Of a DNA stretch of 8,453 nucleotides, positions 1-8,102 are shown piece after piece; position 1 is the stretch's first letter, and each line of letters begins with the position of its first letter. A model generated the notes under the pieces. That model was not told the DNA's origin and ran no database searches. It was given only the letters and a program-made list of their open reading frames with translations. The DNA lies in assembly GCA_021799945.1 (NCBI GenBank), contig JAJYZK010000029.1, forward strand, positions 6,068 to 14,520. Reading direction: 5' to 3'. This stretch comes from Acidobacteriota bacterium (lineage in GTDB: Bacteria; Acidobacteriota; Terriglobia; Terriglobales; Acidobacteriaceae). Both the position numbers and the translations under genes were made by a program.

Positions 1-2
1 TG

Positions 3-1430
3 GTTGCTTCCTCCACCACATTTGGGGCGTCAAAGCTGATTCCTCGCAAACCCAACATCCTCTTTTTTTTGGTCGATGACTGTGGATGGGAGGATTTCGG
101 GTGTTACGGAAATACTTTCCATGAAACGCCTCATGTCGATCGGTTAGCTCGCGAAGGCCTGCGGTTTACGAACGCATACGCAGGCGCGCCTGTGTGCTCC
201 CCAAGCCGCGCCGCGATCTTGACCGGCCAATCTCCAGCGAGACTCCACCTAACGCAATGGATTCCCGGCACGTACTATCCCAATAAGGCCTTGATCGAAC
301 CTCCCACGCCAAAACATTTGGCGCTTGACGTCCCCACCTTGGCAGAACAGTTGAAAGCGCTCGGATACCGCACGGGAGCAATCGGAAAATGGCACCTGGG
401 AGGAAATGGATATTTGCCGGAAAACTTCGGTTTCGATGTCAACATCGCCGGCGATCAAAGTGGGTCGCCAAGGCCTCCCAACGGATATTTTGGACCGTTT
501 CCTTTTCCGGGCATGGCGGGCTACTCGGAAAAAGATTATCTTACCGAGGTTTTAACGGCGAAGGCGGAAGGGTTTATGCGCGACGCCTCGCAAACCGGAC
601 CTTTCTTCCTTTATATGGCGGAGTACGCCGTGCACCTGCCTCTTCAGGCCAAGCAGCAGTTAATCGATAAGTACAAGCTGAAAAACGGTGGAAAAAGCGA
701 GCCCGACCCGGTTTATGCGGCGATGGTCGAATATGTGGACATTGCTCTCGGACAACTGCGGGACCTGCTGGATCGGCTCGGGCTGACCGATAACACGATC
801 GTCATTCTAACCTCCGACAATGGAGGCGTAGGCTACCAGGGTAGAAACTTGCATCGCATTGCCGATAACGGCCTCCTCCGCGCAGGGAAGGGATATCTGT
901 ATGAGGGCGGCATCCGCGAACCTTTGCTGGTTTATTGGCCCGGCGTGACCAAGGCGGGATCGATTTCCGATGTCCCCGTCACCGGGCTCGACTTCATGCC
1001 GACGATTTTGAACATTGTGGGCGCTCCCGATCCGCCATCGCCCCAGGATGGCATGGATATCACCGGGATATTGCGCGGCGGCGACAGTCTCAGCCGGAAT
1101 GCTCTTTACTGGCACTATCCCAACTATAGCGATCAAGGCGGAACTCCGAGCGGGGCGATCCGCGAAAGCGATTGGAAGCTGATAGAGTTTTTCGAGGACA
1201 ATCATCTGGAGCTATACAACCTTGCTGAGGATCCTGGAGAGCAGTATAACTTCGCCTCCAGCTATTCGGATAAGGCGGAAGACCTTCGGCGGAAGCTGCA
1301 AGTGTGGCGCACCGGCGTGAATGCGCTGATGCCGATGCCAAATCCTATGTACAACCCCAAATGGGCGGATCTCAGAAGCGGCCCTCCCGGATGTTCCTGG
1401 GAGCCCGTGCGCGGATGCTTGGAGGATTGA
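3..1430 (+). CDS. Type I sulfatase (arylsulfatase A-like), 5'-partial at window edge
   Basis: Hydrolyses a sulfate ester, probably on a glycan, outside the cytoplasm. The reading frame is open to the left edge, so the true start and any signal peptide lie outside the window. Just before the first internal start-like codon (TTG at 69) it reads RKPNILFFLVDD, the conserved sulfatase N-terminus with the metal-binding Asp pair, so starting at 69 would cut off the fold. The formylglycine motif CSPSR follows (Cys codon 195-197, then GAPVCSPSRAAILTGQ), matching the CxPSR site modified by sulfatase-maturing enzymes. GKWHLG (Lys 387-389, His 393-395) and TSDNGG (Asp 816-818, Asn 819-821) supply further active-site and metal ligands. 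The C-terminal subdomain is complete and ends near NPKWADL. About 475 residues are visible, normal for the family. Subfamily and substrate cannot be assigned. Base composition is visibly less GC-rich than the GH1 gene downstream. Family call is firm. Confidence 0.95.
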   Translation, partial: VASSTTFGASKLIPRKPNILFFLVDDCGWEDFGCYGNTFHETPHVDRLAREGLRFTNAYAGAPVCSPSRAAILTGQSPARLHLTQWIPGTYYPNKALIEPPTPKHLALDVPTLAEQLKALGYRTGAIGKWHLGGNGYLPENFGFDVNIAGDQSGSPRPPNGYFGPFPFPGMAGYSEKDYLTEVLTAKAEGFMRDASQTGPFFLYMAEYAVHLPLQAKQQLIDKYKLKNGGKSEPDPVYAAMVEYVDIALGQLRDLLDRLGLTDNTIVILTSDNGGVGYQGRNLHRIADNGLLRAGKGYLYEGGIREPLLVYWPGVTKAGSISDVPVTGLDFMPTILNIVGAPDPPSPQDGMDITGILRGGDSLSRNALYWHYPNYSDQGGTPSGAIRESDWKLIEFFEDNHLELYNLAEDPGEQYNFASSYSDKAEDLRRKLQVWRTGVNALMPMPNPMYNPKWADLRSGPPGCSWEPVRGCLED

Positions 1431-1519
1431 TCGCGGGCGCCGGGCAGCCGCCGATCGGCAGACCCATCGACCCTTGCGCGATTGCCCTCCGTGCGGTCGC
1501 GCTCATGCTGCGCTCGGTC

Positions 1520-1546
1520 GCCCGGTTTCGGATCCGAAGCGCGGGC
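1520..1546. promoter_or_regulatory. Palindrome upstream of the GH1 gene, candidate operator
   Basis: A perfect 12-bp palindrome, TTCGGATCCGAA (1527-1538), is flanked by further complementary blocks GCCCG (1520-1524) and CGGGC (1542-1546), giving a symmetric element about 90 bp before the GH1 start. A second small hairpin, GCGGC-TGA-GCCGC, follows at 1545-1557. The setting fits a regulator site or a weak terminator for the sulfatase gene, but no T-tract follows. Palindromes of this size arise by chance fairly often in GC-rich DNA, so the regulatory role is inference. Confidence 0.3.
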
Positions 1547-1616
1547 GGCTGAGCCGCGCTTCGCGATTTGCGCCAGGCGTCGAGAAAATGCACTAAACTT
1601 CCGTGGTCTTCCCCGT

Positions 1617-1631
1617 GGAGGTGAAACCGTG
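1617..1631 (+). promoter_or_regulatory. Ribosome binding site fixing a GTG start for the GH1 gene
   Basis: GGAGG at 1617-1621 lies 7 bases before a GTG at 1629-1631. The frame is open further upstream (an ATG-type start at 1482 is possible), but the stretch 1482-1628 encodes an Arg/Ala/Cys-rich non-homologous leader. Starting at 1629 puts a twin-arginine signal at the extreme N-terminus. The Shine-Dalgarno match and the signal peptide together decide the start. Confidence 0.8.
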
Positions 1632-3098
1632 ATCCAACGCCTGACGCGCCGCGCCTTTGCCCGCCTGTTCGGCTCCGCCGCGCTCCTTCCCGCCGCTTCT
1701 CGCGCCTATGCCCAGCCTGCGGCCGGACAGGGCGGTCCCGCGCACGCGCCGATGTCGGCGCAGAGCTTTCCCCGCGGATTTTTATGGGGCTCGGCAACGG
1801 CGGCGTATCAGGTGGAAGGCGCGGTCCATGAGGACGGGAGGGGGCTTTCGATCTGGGACGTTTTTTCTCACACCCCGGGGAAGACGTATCACGGGGCTAC
1901 CGGCGACGTGGCCGACGACCATTACCACCGGTACCGGGAAGATATTCTTTTAATGAAGAACCTGGGTCTCAAGACCTACCGCTTCTCCGTCGCATGGCCG
2001 CGCGTATTCCCGCAGGGAACCGGCGCGCCGAACCCCAGGGGCCTCGATTTCTACAACCGCATGCTCGACGCTTTGCTGCAGGCCGGCATCGAGCCCTTCT
2101 GCACCCTCTACCACTGGGATTTGCCGCAGGCGCTCGAAGAAAAGGGCGGATGGCAGTCCCGCGCCACCGCCGAAGCCTTCGCCAACTACGCCGGCTATGT
2201 CGCCCAGCATCTCTCCGATCGCGTGCGGCATTTCATGACCCTCAACGAAATGCGCTCTTTCGTCGATATCGGCTACCGCGACGGAGTCCATGCGCCGGGA
2301 TTGCGGCTGCCTCCCGCCGGGGTCAATCAGGTGCGACATCATGCGGTCCTGGCCCACGGCCTGGGCGTGCAGGCCATCCGCGCGCATGCCCGCCCCGGCA
2401 CGAAGGTCGGCCTGGCGGAGAACGTAACCTCTACAGTGCCCATTGTCGAGACCCCGGAGCATATCGCGGCCGCGGCGAAGGCGATTCGCGAGGTCAACGC
2501 CGGTTACATTACGGTGATCCTGGAAGGACGATATACGGAGGCGTATCTGGCCCGCGCCGGCGCCGCGGCCCCCAAGTTCGCCGCCGAAGACCTGAAGATT
2601 ATCTCCACGCCCATCGATTTCCTCGGCGTCAATATCTACACTCCGGCCTATGTCCGAGCCGATCGCGGAGCAAGCGGCTTCGCCCTGGTTCCCCCACCGG
2701 CCTCCTACCCGCATATGAAGAGCCCCTGGCTCACCGTCGGCCCGGAGGCCATGTATTGGCTGCCCCGACTCGTCTCCCAGGTTTGGGGAGTGAAGGAGAT
2801 GTACATCACGGAAAACGGCGCCTCCTCCGCCGATGTGTTGACGCCGGACGGTCACGTCTACGACTCCGACCGCATCATGTATTTGCGGAATTATCTGACC
2901 CAGCTCCGGCGGGCGGTCACCGAGGGCGTTCCCGTGCGCGGATATTTCTTGTGGAGCCTGCTCGACAATTACGAGTGGGCGGATGGATACTCCTCCCGCT
3001 TCGGCATCACCTATGTAGACTTCGCCACCCAGAAGCGGACGCCGAAGATGAGTTCCGCCTTCTATCGGGAAGTCATCGCCCGCAATGGGTTGGCGTGA
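1629..3098 (+). CDS. GH1 family beta-glycosidase (beta-glucosidase type), Tat-exported
   Basis: Retaining beta-glycosidase that removes terminal beta-linked sugars (glucose, galactose, fucose or similar) from oligosaccharides. From the GTG start it is 489 residues, normal for GH1 plus a leader. Residues 1-28 look like a Tat signal: TRRAFARL, a hydrophobic stretch, then cleavage after AYA, so the enzyme is probably exported folded to the periplasm. The (beta/alpha)8 barrel begins with FPRGFLWGSATAAYQVEGA, the GH1 N-terminal signature including the sugar-binding Gln. YHWDLPQALEEKGGW follows. The acid/base is Glu207 in TLNEM (codon 2247-2249) and the nucleophile is Glu395 in YITENG (codon 2811-2813). 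The aglycone/glycone loop reads SLLDNYEWADGYSSRFG. Two departures from the usual motifs are visible: NEM instead of NEP, and WADGY instead of the commoner WAEGY. The protein looks intact. Substrate is not assignable. The flanking sulfatase and GH92 genes suggest a shared glycan target. Confidence 0.95.
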   Translation: MIQRLTRRAFARLFGSAALLPAASRAYAQPAAGQGGPAHAPMSAQSFPRGFLWGSATAAYQVEGAVHEDGRGLSIWDVFSHTPGKTYHGATGDVADDHYHRYREDILLMKNLGLKTYRFSVAWPRVFPQGTGAPNPRGLDFYNRMLDALLQAGIEPFCTLYHWDLPQALEEKGGWQSRATAEAFANYAGYVAQHLSDRVRHFMTLNEMRSFVDIGYRDGVHAPGLRLPPAGVNQVRHHAVLAHGLGVQAIRAHARPGTKVGLAENVTSTVPIVETPEHIAAAAKAIREVNAGYITVILEGRYTEAYLARAGAAAPKFAAEDLKIISTPIDFLGVNIYTPAYVRADRGASGFALVPPPASYPHMKSPWLTVGPEAMYWLPRLVSQVWGVKEMYITENGASSADVLTPDGHVYDSDRIMYLRNYLTQLRRAVTEGVPVRGYFLWSLLDNYEWADGYSSRFGITYVDFATQKRTPKMSSAFYREVIARNGLA

Positions 3099-3136
3099 TG
3101 GGCTTGACGAGATCGGCAACGGCGGCGCGGATCCCG

Positions 3137-3158
3137 ATTCCCATGCCGGCATCGGAAT
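3137..3158. promoter_or_regulatory. 22-bp near-perfect palindrome upstream of GH92, candidate operator
   Basis: The half-sites ATTCCCATGCC (3137-3147) and GGCATCGGAAT (3148-3158) are complementary at 10 of 11 positions, the single mismatch being C3142/C3153. The dyad has a central CpG and no spacer, which is the general shape of LacI-family operators and makes a DNA-binding site more likely than an RNA hairpin. It sits 39 bases after the GH1 stop and about 140 bases before the GH92 start. It is followed by an AT-rich stretch (about 3190-3240) that may contain the promoter, although no good -35/-10 pair is visible there. Which regulator would bind is unknown. Confidence 0.4.
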
Positions 3159-3282
3159 TCCAACACGCATTCTTCCGTCTCGCGGCTGGATGTTACGATG
3201 CCGATAGCATATCGAAACTATTTTTCTGATATTTTTCACGGGCAAGCGCCGCACGGTTTCAACGCGCAATCGAGCGAACCAC

Positions 3283-3300
3283 GGAAGGGAAATATCAGTG
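3283..3300 (+). promoter_or_regulatory. Ribosome binding site and GTG start of the GH92 gene
   Basis: GGAAGGGA at 3283-3290 precedes GTG at 3298-3300 with a 7-base gap. This is a good Shine-Dalgarno placement and supports the non-ATG start. The start also places a Sec-type signal sequence directly at the N-terminus. Confidence 0.7.
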
Positions 3301-5559
3301 AACGCAGGTTTGGACAGAACCACGCCGCAGAGAAGAAATCGCTGCGCCTGGATGGTTGCCGGAGCGGTATTGCTGCTGGCGCCCGTACTCAACGCGCAAG
3401 TTGCCAACGCCGTCGATCCGTTTTTGGGGATTGACGGCGGGGGAAACACGATTCCCGGGCCGGCGGCGCCGTTTGGCATGATCAGGCCAGGTCCGGACGT
3501 GGGAGACAACACCGCCGATGCCGGTTGGCAGGCAACCGGAGACATCAACGGGTTCAGCCAGACGCATGTGAGTGGGGCGGGTGGCGGCCCGAAGTACGGC
3601 AACATCCTGGTGCAGCCGACGGTTGGAGAGGCGAGCGCGGCAGGATTCGGTTCTCCGCGTGCCGATGAGCGGGGCGCCATCGGGTACTATCGCGTGTCCC
3701 TGCAGCGTTATGGCATTGGCGTGGAGATTGCGGCGTCGAGCCGCGCGGCGCTCTATCGGTTCACCTACCCGGCGGCGCAGCAGGCCAATATTCTGTTCGA
3801 CGCCGGTCACTACCTGACTCAGATCAACAAATTCGGAGAGGGCCAGATCCTGACCACGTCGCAGGTAACGGTGGTGTCGCCGACGGAGGTGAGCGGATCG
3901 AGCAGCGTGAAGGGCGGCTGGAACAAACAGCCGATTCCCTACACAGTGTACTTTTACGCCATCAGCGACACGCCCGCGCAAACATGGGGAACATGGCGGG
4001 ATGGCCATTTGTATCCCGGCGCAAAAGCGGAGGGTCCGGAAGCGGGCGGCAAGACCGGCGCATGGCTGAGCTTTCCGACGCGGCAAGGGCAGCAAGTCCA
4101 TTTGAAGATCGGCATCTCCTATGTCAGCGTGGAACAGGCGAAGAGGAATGTGACCGACGAAATTCCGGATTTCGATTTTGCTCGGGTGCGCGCGGCCGCG
4201 GTGGCGGCATGGAGCCAAGCGCTGGGGACGGTCGAGCTGAAAGGAGCGACGCCGGAGCAGACGCAGATGTTCTACACCGCCCTCTACCACACCATGCTGA
4301 TGCCGACGGATCTGACGGGCGAGAATCCGCTGTGGCAATCGAACGAGCCATCGTATGACGATTTCTACGCGATCTGGGACACGTTTCGCACCTCCGGGCC
4401 GCTGCTGACGCTGATCGCGCAGCAGCGCGAGATCGACATCGTACGGGCGCTGGTGGATATCTATCGGCATGAAGGATGGTATCCGGATGCGAGGAGCGGG
4501 AACTTCACCGGACGCACGCAAGGCGGAAGCAATGCCGATATGCTGATCGGCGATGCGTACGTGAAGCATTTGCCGGGGATCGATTGGAGCGAAGCGTACC
4601 AGGGCTTGCTGAAGGACGCCGAGGTTTCTCCGGCGGACGGGCTGAAGGAAGGACGCAGCGATCTGGAAGATTGGGAAAAACTGGGATACGTCACTATCGA
4701 GGGCACAGATCGGCCCGGGTCGAAACAGATGGAATATGCCGCGGACGATTTTGAGGTCGCTTTGGTGGCGCGCGGATTAGGGCGCGATGCGGACTACCGG
4801 AAATATTTGCAGAGGTCGGGGAACTGGAAAAATCTGTGGGATGCGAACTTTGAGGCGGGAGGCTTCACCGGATTTATCCGGCCGCGGCATAGCGATGGGA
4901 GTTGGGAAAAAGACTTTACCGCGATGAAGCACGGCACTTGGGGCGGCGACTCGTTTTATGAAGGAAACTCCTGGACCTATTCGCTGTTCGTTCCGCAGGA
5001 CGTGGCGGGATTGATACAAAAGTGCGGAGGCAATCAGAAATTTGTCGATCGGCTGGACGCATTTTTCGATGTGCCCGGACGGTACGACGTCGGGAATGAG
5101 CCGGGGTTTCTCTCGCCGTATCTCTACATTTGGGCAGGCAGGCAGGACAAGACGGCGGAGCGTGTGCGCCAGATTATCGCGGCAAACTTTCATGCCGGCC
5201 GCGAGGGTCTGCCCGGGAATGACGACTCCGGCGCCATGTCGTCGTGGTATGCCTTCGGCGTCATGGGGATTTTTCCGAATGCGGGGCAGGATGTGTATCT
5301 GATCGGCAGTCCGACGATTCCGGAAGTGACGCTGCATTTGGCCAACGGCAAAACGTTCTCGATCGTCGCGAAGAATGTGTCGGCTGGGAATAAGTATGTC
5401 GTTGCCGCCATGCTGAATGGCGTGCGGCTCCAGAGAGCGTGGCTCCGGCACAAAGATATTATGCAGGGCGGCCGCCTGGTGCTAACCATGGCTGCTCAGC
5501 CGAAATCATGGGCGACCGGCGAACCGCCGCCGTCCACATCAACCATCCCTGAAAACTGA
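3298..5559 (+). CDS. GH92 family exo-alpha-mannosidase, exported
   Basis: Calcium-dependent inverting exo-alpha-mannosidase, a family acting mostly on alpha-1,2 (also 1,3, 1,4, 1,6) mannosides of N-glycans and mannans. Length is 753 residues, typical for the family. Residues 1-38 have an Arg-containing N-region, the hydrophobic core MVAGAVLLLAPVL and possible cleavage after NAQVANA, so it is probably exported. The N-terminal beta-sandwich domain starts with VDPFLGIDGGGNTIPGPAAP, and GWQATGDINGFSQTHVSGAG is the strongly conserved family block. The (alpha/alpha)6 catalytic domain holds YDDFYAIWDTFRTSGPLL. It also holds YEGNSWTYSLFVPQD, whose Glu555 (codon 4960-4962) corresponds to the general acid. 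GNDDSGAMSSWYAFGVMG follows, with the acidic pair Asp642-Asp643 (codons 5221-5226) where the catalytic base lies in characterised members. The gene is complete with no frameshift. It stands 199 bp after the GH1 stop. Linkage specificity cannot be told. Family call is firm. Confidence 0.95.
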   Translation: MNAGLDRTTPQRRNRCAWMVAGAVLLLAPVLNAQVANAVDPFLGIDGGGNTIPGPAAPFGMIRPGPDVGDNTADAGWQATGDINGFSQTHVSGAGGGPKYGNILVQPTVGEASAAGFGSPRADERGAIGYYRVSLQRYGIGVEIAASSRAALYRFTYPAAQQANILFDAGHYLTQINKFGEGQILTTSQVTVVSPTEVSGSSSVKGGWNKQPIPYTVYFYAISDTPAQTWGTWRDGHLYPGAKAEGPEAGGKTGAWLSFPTRQGQQVHLKIGISYVSVEQAKRNVTDEIPDFDFARVRAAAVAAWSQALGTVELKGATPEQTQMFYTALYHTMLMPTDLTGENPLWQSNEPSYDDFYAIWDTFRTSGPLLTLIAQQREIDIVRALVDIYRHEGWYPDARSGNFTGRTQGGSNADMLIGDAYVKHLPGIDWSEAYQGLLKDAEVSPADGLKEGRSDLEDWEKLGYVTIEGTDRPGSKQMEYAADDFEVALVARGLGRDADYRKYLQRSGNWKNLWDANFEAGGFTGFIRPRHSDGSWEKDFTAMKHGTWGGDSFYEGNSWTYSLFVPQDVAGLIQKCGGNQKFVDRLDAFFDVPGRYDVGNEPGFLSPYLYIWAGRQDKTAERVRQIIAANFHAGREGLPGNDDSGAMSSWYAFGVMGIFPNAGQDVYLIGSPTIPEVTLHLANGKTFSIVAKNVSAGNKYVVAAMLNGVRLQRAWLRHKDIMQGGRLVLTMAAQPKSWATGEPPPSTSTIPEN

Positions 5560-6009
5560 TGGCCGGGCGAGACGGAAATTCGGGCGTGTTCCCGCTCGTT
5601 CTGCTGCGCCTCCAAGCGCGGAACGCCATTCCGTATGTGGCCGAGCCAGGCTGTAACCGAACGCTCACGAATTTCGTAGATCCCCCTTTTCAGCACCCTG
5701 AGCCCTTGCCGGCGGAGAGCACCCGGGCCTCTGCCTCCGTTCTACTTTTGGCGAGAGACGCCCGCGGGGGATGCGGCGACACCCGCGGGCCGGATCAGAA
5801 CTCGCGCCGTGAGCGGCGACACAGTCTCCGGGATTTCGGGTGTGGATCGGGCGCTGGCCCCCTGTAAGCATCTCATTTTGTAGGAGAACCTTCCCTTCAA
5901 GCCTTCGGTCCCGTTTCGACGCCCCTTTCACGCCGCTCGGCGCAGGCTCGCCGGGAGGTTGCCAAAGACCGCTCAGAAAAAAATCTGGCCGGCGCGAATC
6001 TCCGCGCGA
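5560..6009. other. Non-coding gap between GH92 and the dnaK control region
   Basis: About 450 bp with no convincing gene. A 102-codon frame on the + strand overlaps the GH92 stop (TGATG at 5557-5561), but its translation is low-complexity with no recognisable domain, so it was not called. A minus-strand frame at 5665-5931 is similarly unconvincing. The stretch contains a 9-bp GC hairpin (5760-5790) and a 10-base direct repeat GCGGCGACAC (5773-5782 and 5813-5822). It also contains three short blocks CGCCG/CGGCG/CGCCG (5931-5935, 5938-5942, 5949-5953) that could form mutually exclusive stems, and an A7 run (5977-5983). No T-tract terminator follows GH92. Confidence 0.6.
5760..5790 (+). repeat. 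GC-rich inverted repeat (hairpin) in the GH92-dnaK gap
   Basis: GCCCGCGGG (5760-5768) and CCCGCGGGC (5782-5790) are perfect complements over 9 bp with a 13-base loop. Each arm core, CCCGCGGG, is also self-palindromic. It lies 200 bases after the GH92 stop and is not followed by a T-run, so it is not a standard intrinsic terminator. It could stabilise or end the GH92 transcript, belong to an unannotated RNA, or be a product of high GC. Confidence 0.35.
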
Positions 6010-6038
6010 TTGACCGCATCAGATTGGTTGACAATAAG
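6010..6038 (+). promoter_or_regulatory. Candidate housekeeping-type promoter of dnaK
   Basis: TTGACC (6010-6015; 5 of 6 to the sigma-70 -35 consensus) and AATAAG (6033-6038; 4 of 6 to the -10) are separated by the ideal 17 bp. Transcription would begin near 6045, giving a leader of about 65 bases. A second possible pair, TTGACA (6028-6033) with GACACT (6051-6056), has a better -35 but a poor -10. No clear sigma-32 (CTTGAA/CCCCAT) promoter is seen. Confidence 0.45.
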
Positions 6039-6062
6039 TGACTCAAGTGCGACACTCGAGTC
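6027..6062. promoter_or_regulatory. Overlapping inverted repeats at the dnaK promoter, candidate heat-shock operator
   Basis: Two overlapping dyads are visible. GTTGACA (6027-6033)-N7-ACTCAAG (6041-6047) matches the HspR operator HAIR (CTTGAGT-N7-ACTCAAG) at 11 of 14 arm positions with exact spacing. A second dyad has 10-bp arms, GACTCAAGTG (6040-6049) and CACTCGAGTC (6053-6062), with a 3-base spacer and one mismatch. Both cover the predicted -10 and start region, where a repressor would block RNA polymerase. HspR is a MerR-type repressor of dnaK in several phyla, but whether this organism has it cannot be seen here. The layout is not CIRCE (TTAGCACTC-N9-GAGTGCTAA). Confidence 0.45.
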
Positions 6063-6067
6063 CAGCA

Positions 6068-6086
6068 GGCCTCACATCCAGAGGCC
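6068..6086 (+). promoter_or_regulatory. Leader hairpin upstream of the dnaK ribosome binding site
   Basis: GGCCTC (6068-6073) and GAGGCC (6081-6086) form a perfect 6-bp stem with a 7-base loop, ending 8 bases before the AGGAG of dnaK. It would lie in the dnaK leader RNA and could affect mRNA stability or translation. It does not enclose the Shine-Dalgarno, so it is not an obvious RNA thermometer. Confidence 0.3.
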
Positions 6087-6094
6087 CCCTGAGT

Positions 6095-6110
6095 AGGAGC
6101 GGCGAGGGCA

Positions 6111-6113
<3 letters not shown>
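6095..6113 (+). promoter_or_regulatory. dnaK ribosome binding site and ATG start
   Basis: AGGAGCGG (6095-6102) lies 8 bases before the ATG at 6111-6113. The protein then starts MAKIIGIDLGTTNS, the exact DnaK N-terminus, so the start is secure. Confidence 0.8.
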
Positions 6114-8018
<1,905 letters not shown>

Positions 8019-8063
8019 TCGGCGGCGACAGCAGGATGCCCGGCGGCGTCTTTGGATCGGAAA

Positions 8064-8075
8064 GGCGGATCCGCC
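8064..8075. repeat. 12-bp perfect palindrome between dnaK and the small gene
   Basis: GGCGGATCCGCC is fully self-complementary and starts 46 bases after the dnaK stop. As RNA it would give only a short stem with a tight loop. It could be a protein-binding site or chance in GC-rich sequence. No T-tract follows, so it is unlikely to end the dnaK transcript. Confidence 0.25.
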
Positions 8076-8102
8076 ATCGTGAACTGCGGAAATGAGACGA
8101 AA

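Noticed and set aside
69..71. TTG at 69 as the sulfatase start
   Set aside because: The frame continues upstream with the conserved KPNILF segment, so the gene is cut by the window edge rather than starting here.
1482..1628. Upstream extension of the GH1 gene to a start at 1482
   Set aside because: The added 49 residues do not resemble GH1 or a signal peptide. GTG at 1629 has a strong ribosome site and gives a correct Tat leader.
1950..3680. 576-codon minus-strand frame across GH1 and the start of GH92
   Set aside because: It lies opposite two clear glycosidase genes, crosses their intergenic gap and shows no domain. It is a by-product of GC-rich codon usage.
3295..4569. 424-codon minus-strand frame inside GH92
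   Set aside because: Arg/His-rich translation opposite an intact GH92 with all family motifs. Shadow frame.
5559..5867. 102-codon + strand frame overlapping the GH92 stop (TGATG)
   Set aside because: The stop-start overlap is suggestive, but the translation is Arg/Gly/Pro-rich without structure, runs through the GC hairpin, and has no Shine-Dalgarno beyond the GH92 coding end.
5977..6008. Minus-strand intrinsic terminator using the A7 run (T7 on the other strand)
   Set aside because: The nearest GCGCG/CGCGC stem is separated from the T-run by several bases, and there is no minus-strand gene for it to serve.
6040..6062. CIRCE element (HrcA operator) before dnaK
   Set aside because: The dyad has 10-bp arms with a 3-base spacer and lacks TTAGCACTC-N9-GAGTGCTAA. 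The ACTC and GAGT blocks are spaced 13 rather than 9 bases.
8052..8102. TTG start at 8052 for the small gene
   Set aside because: The 17 extra residues cross a perfect palindrome and look unlike the rest. ATG at 8103 is the more natural start.
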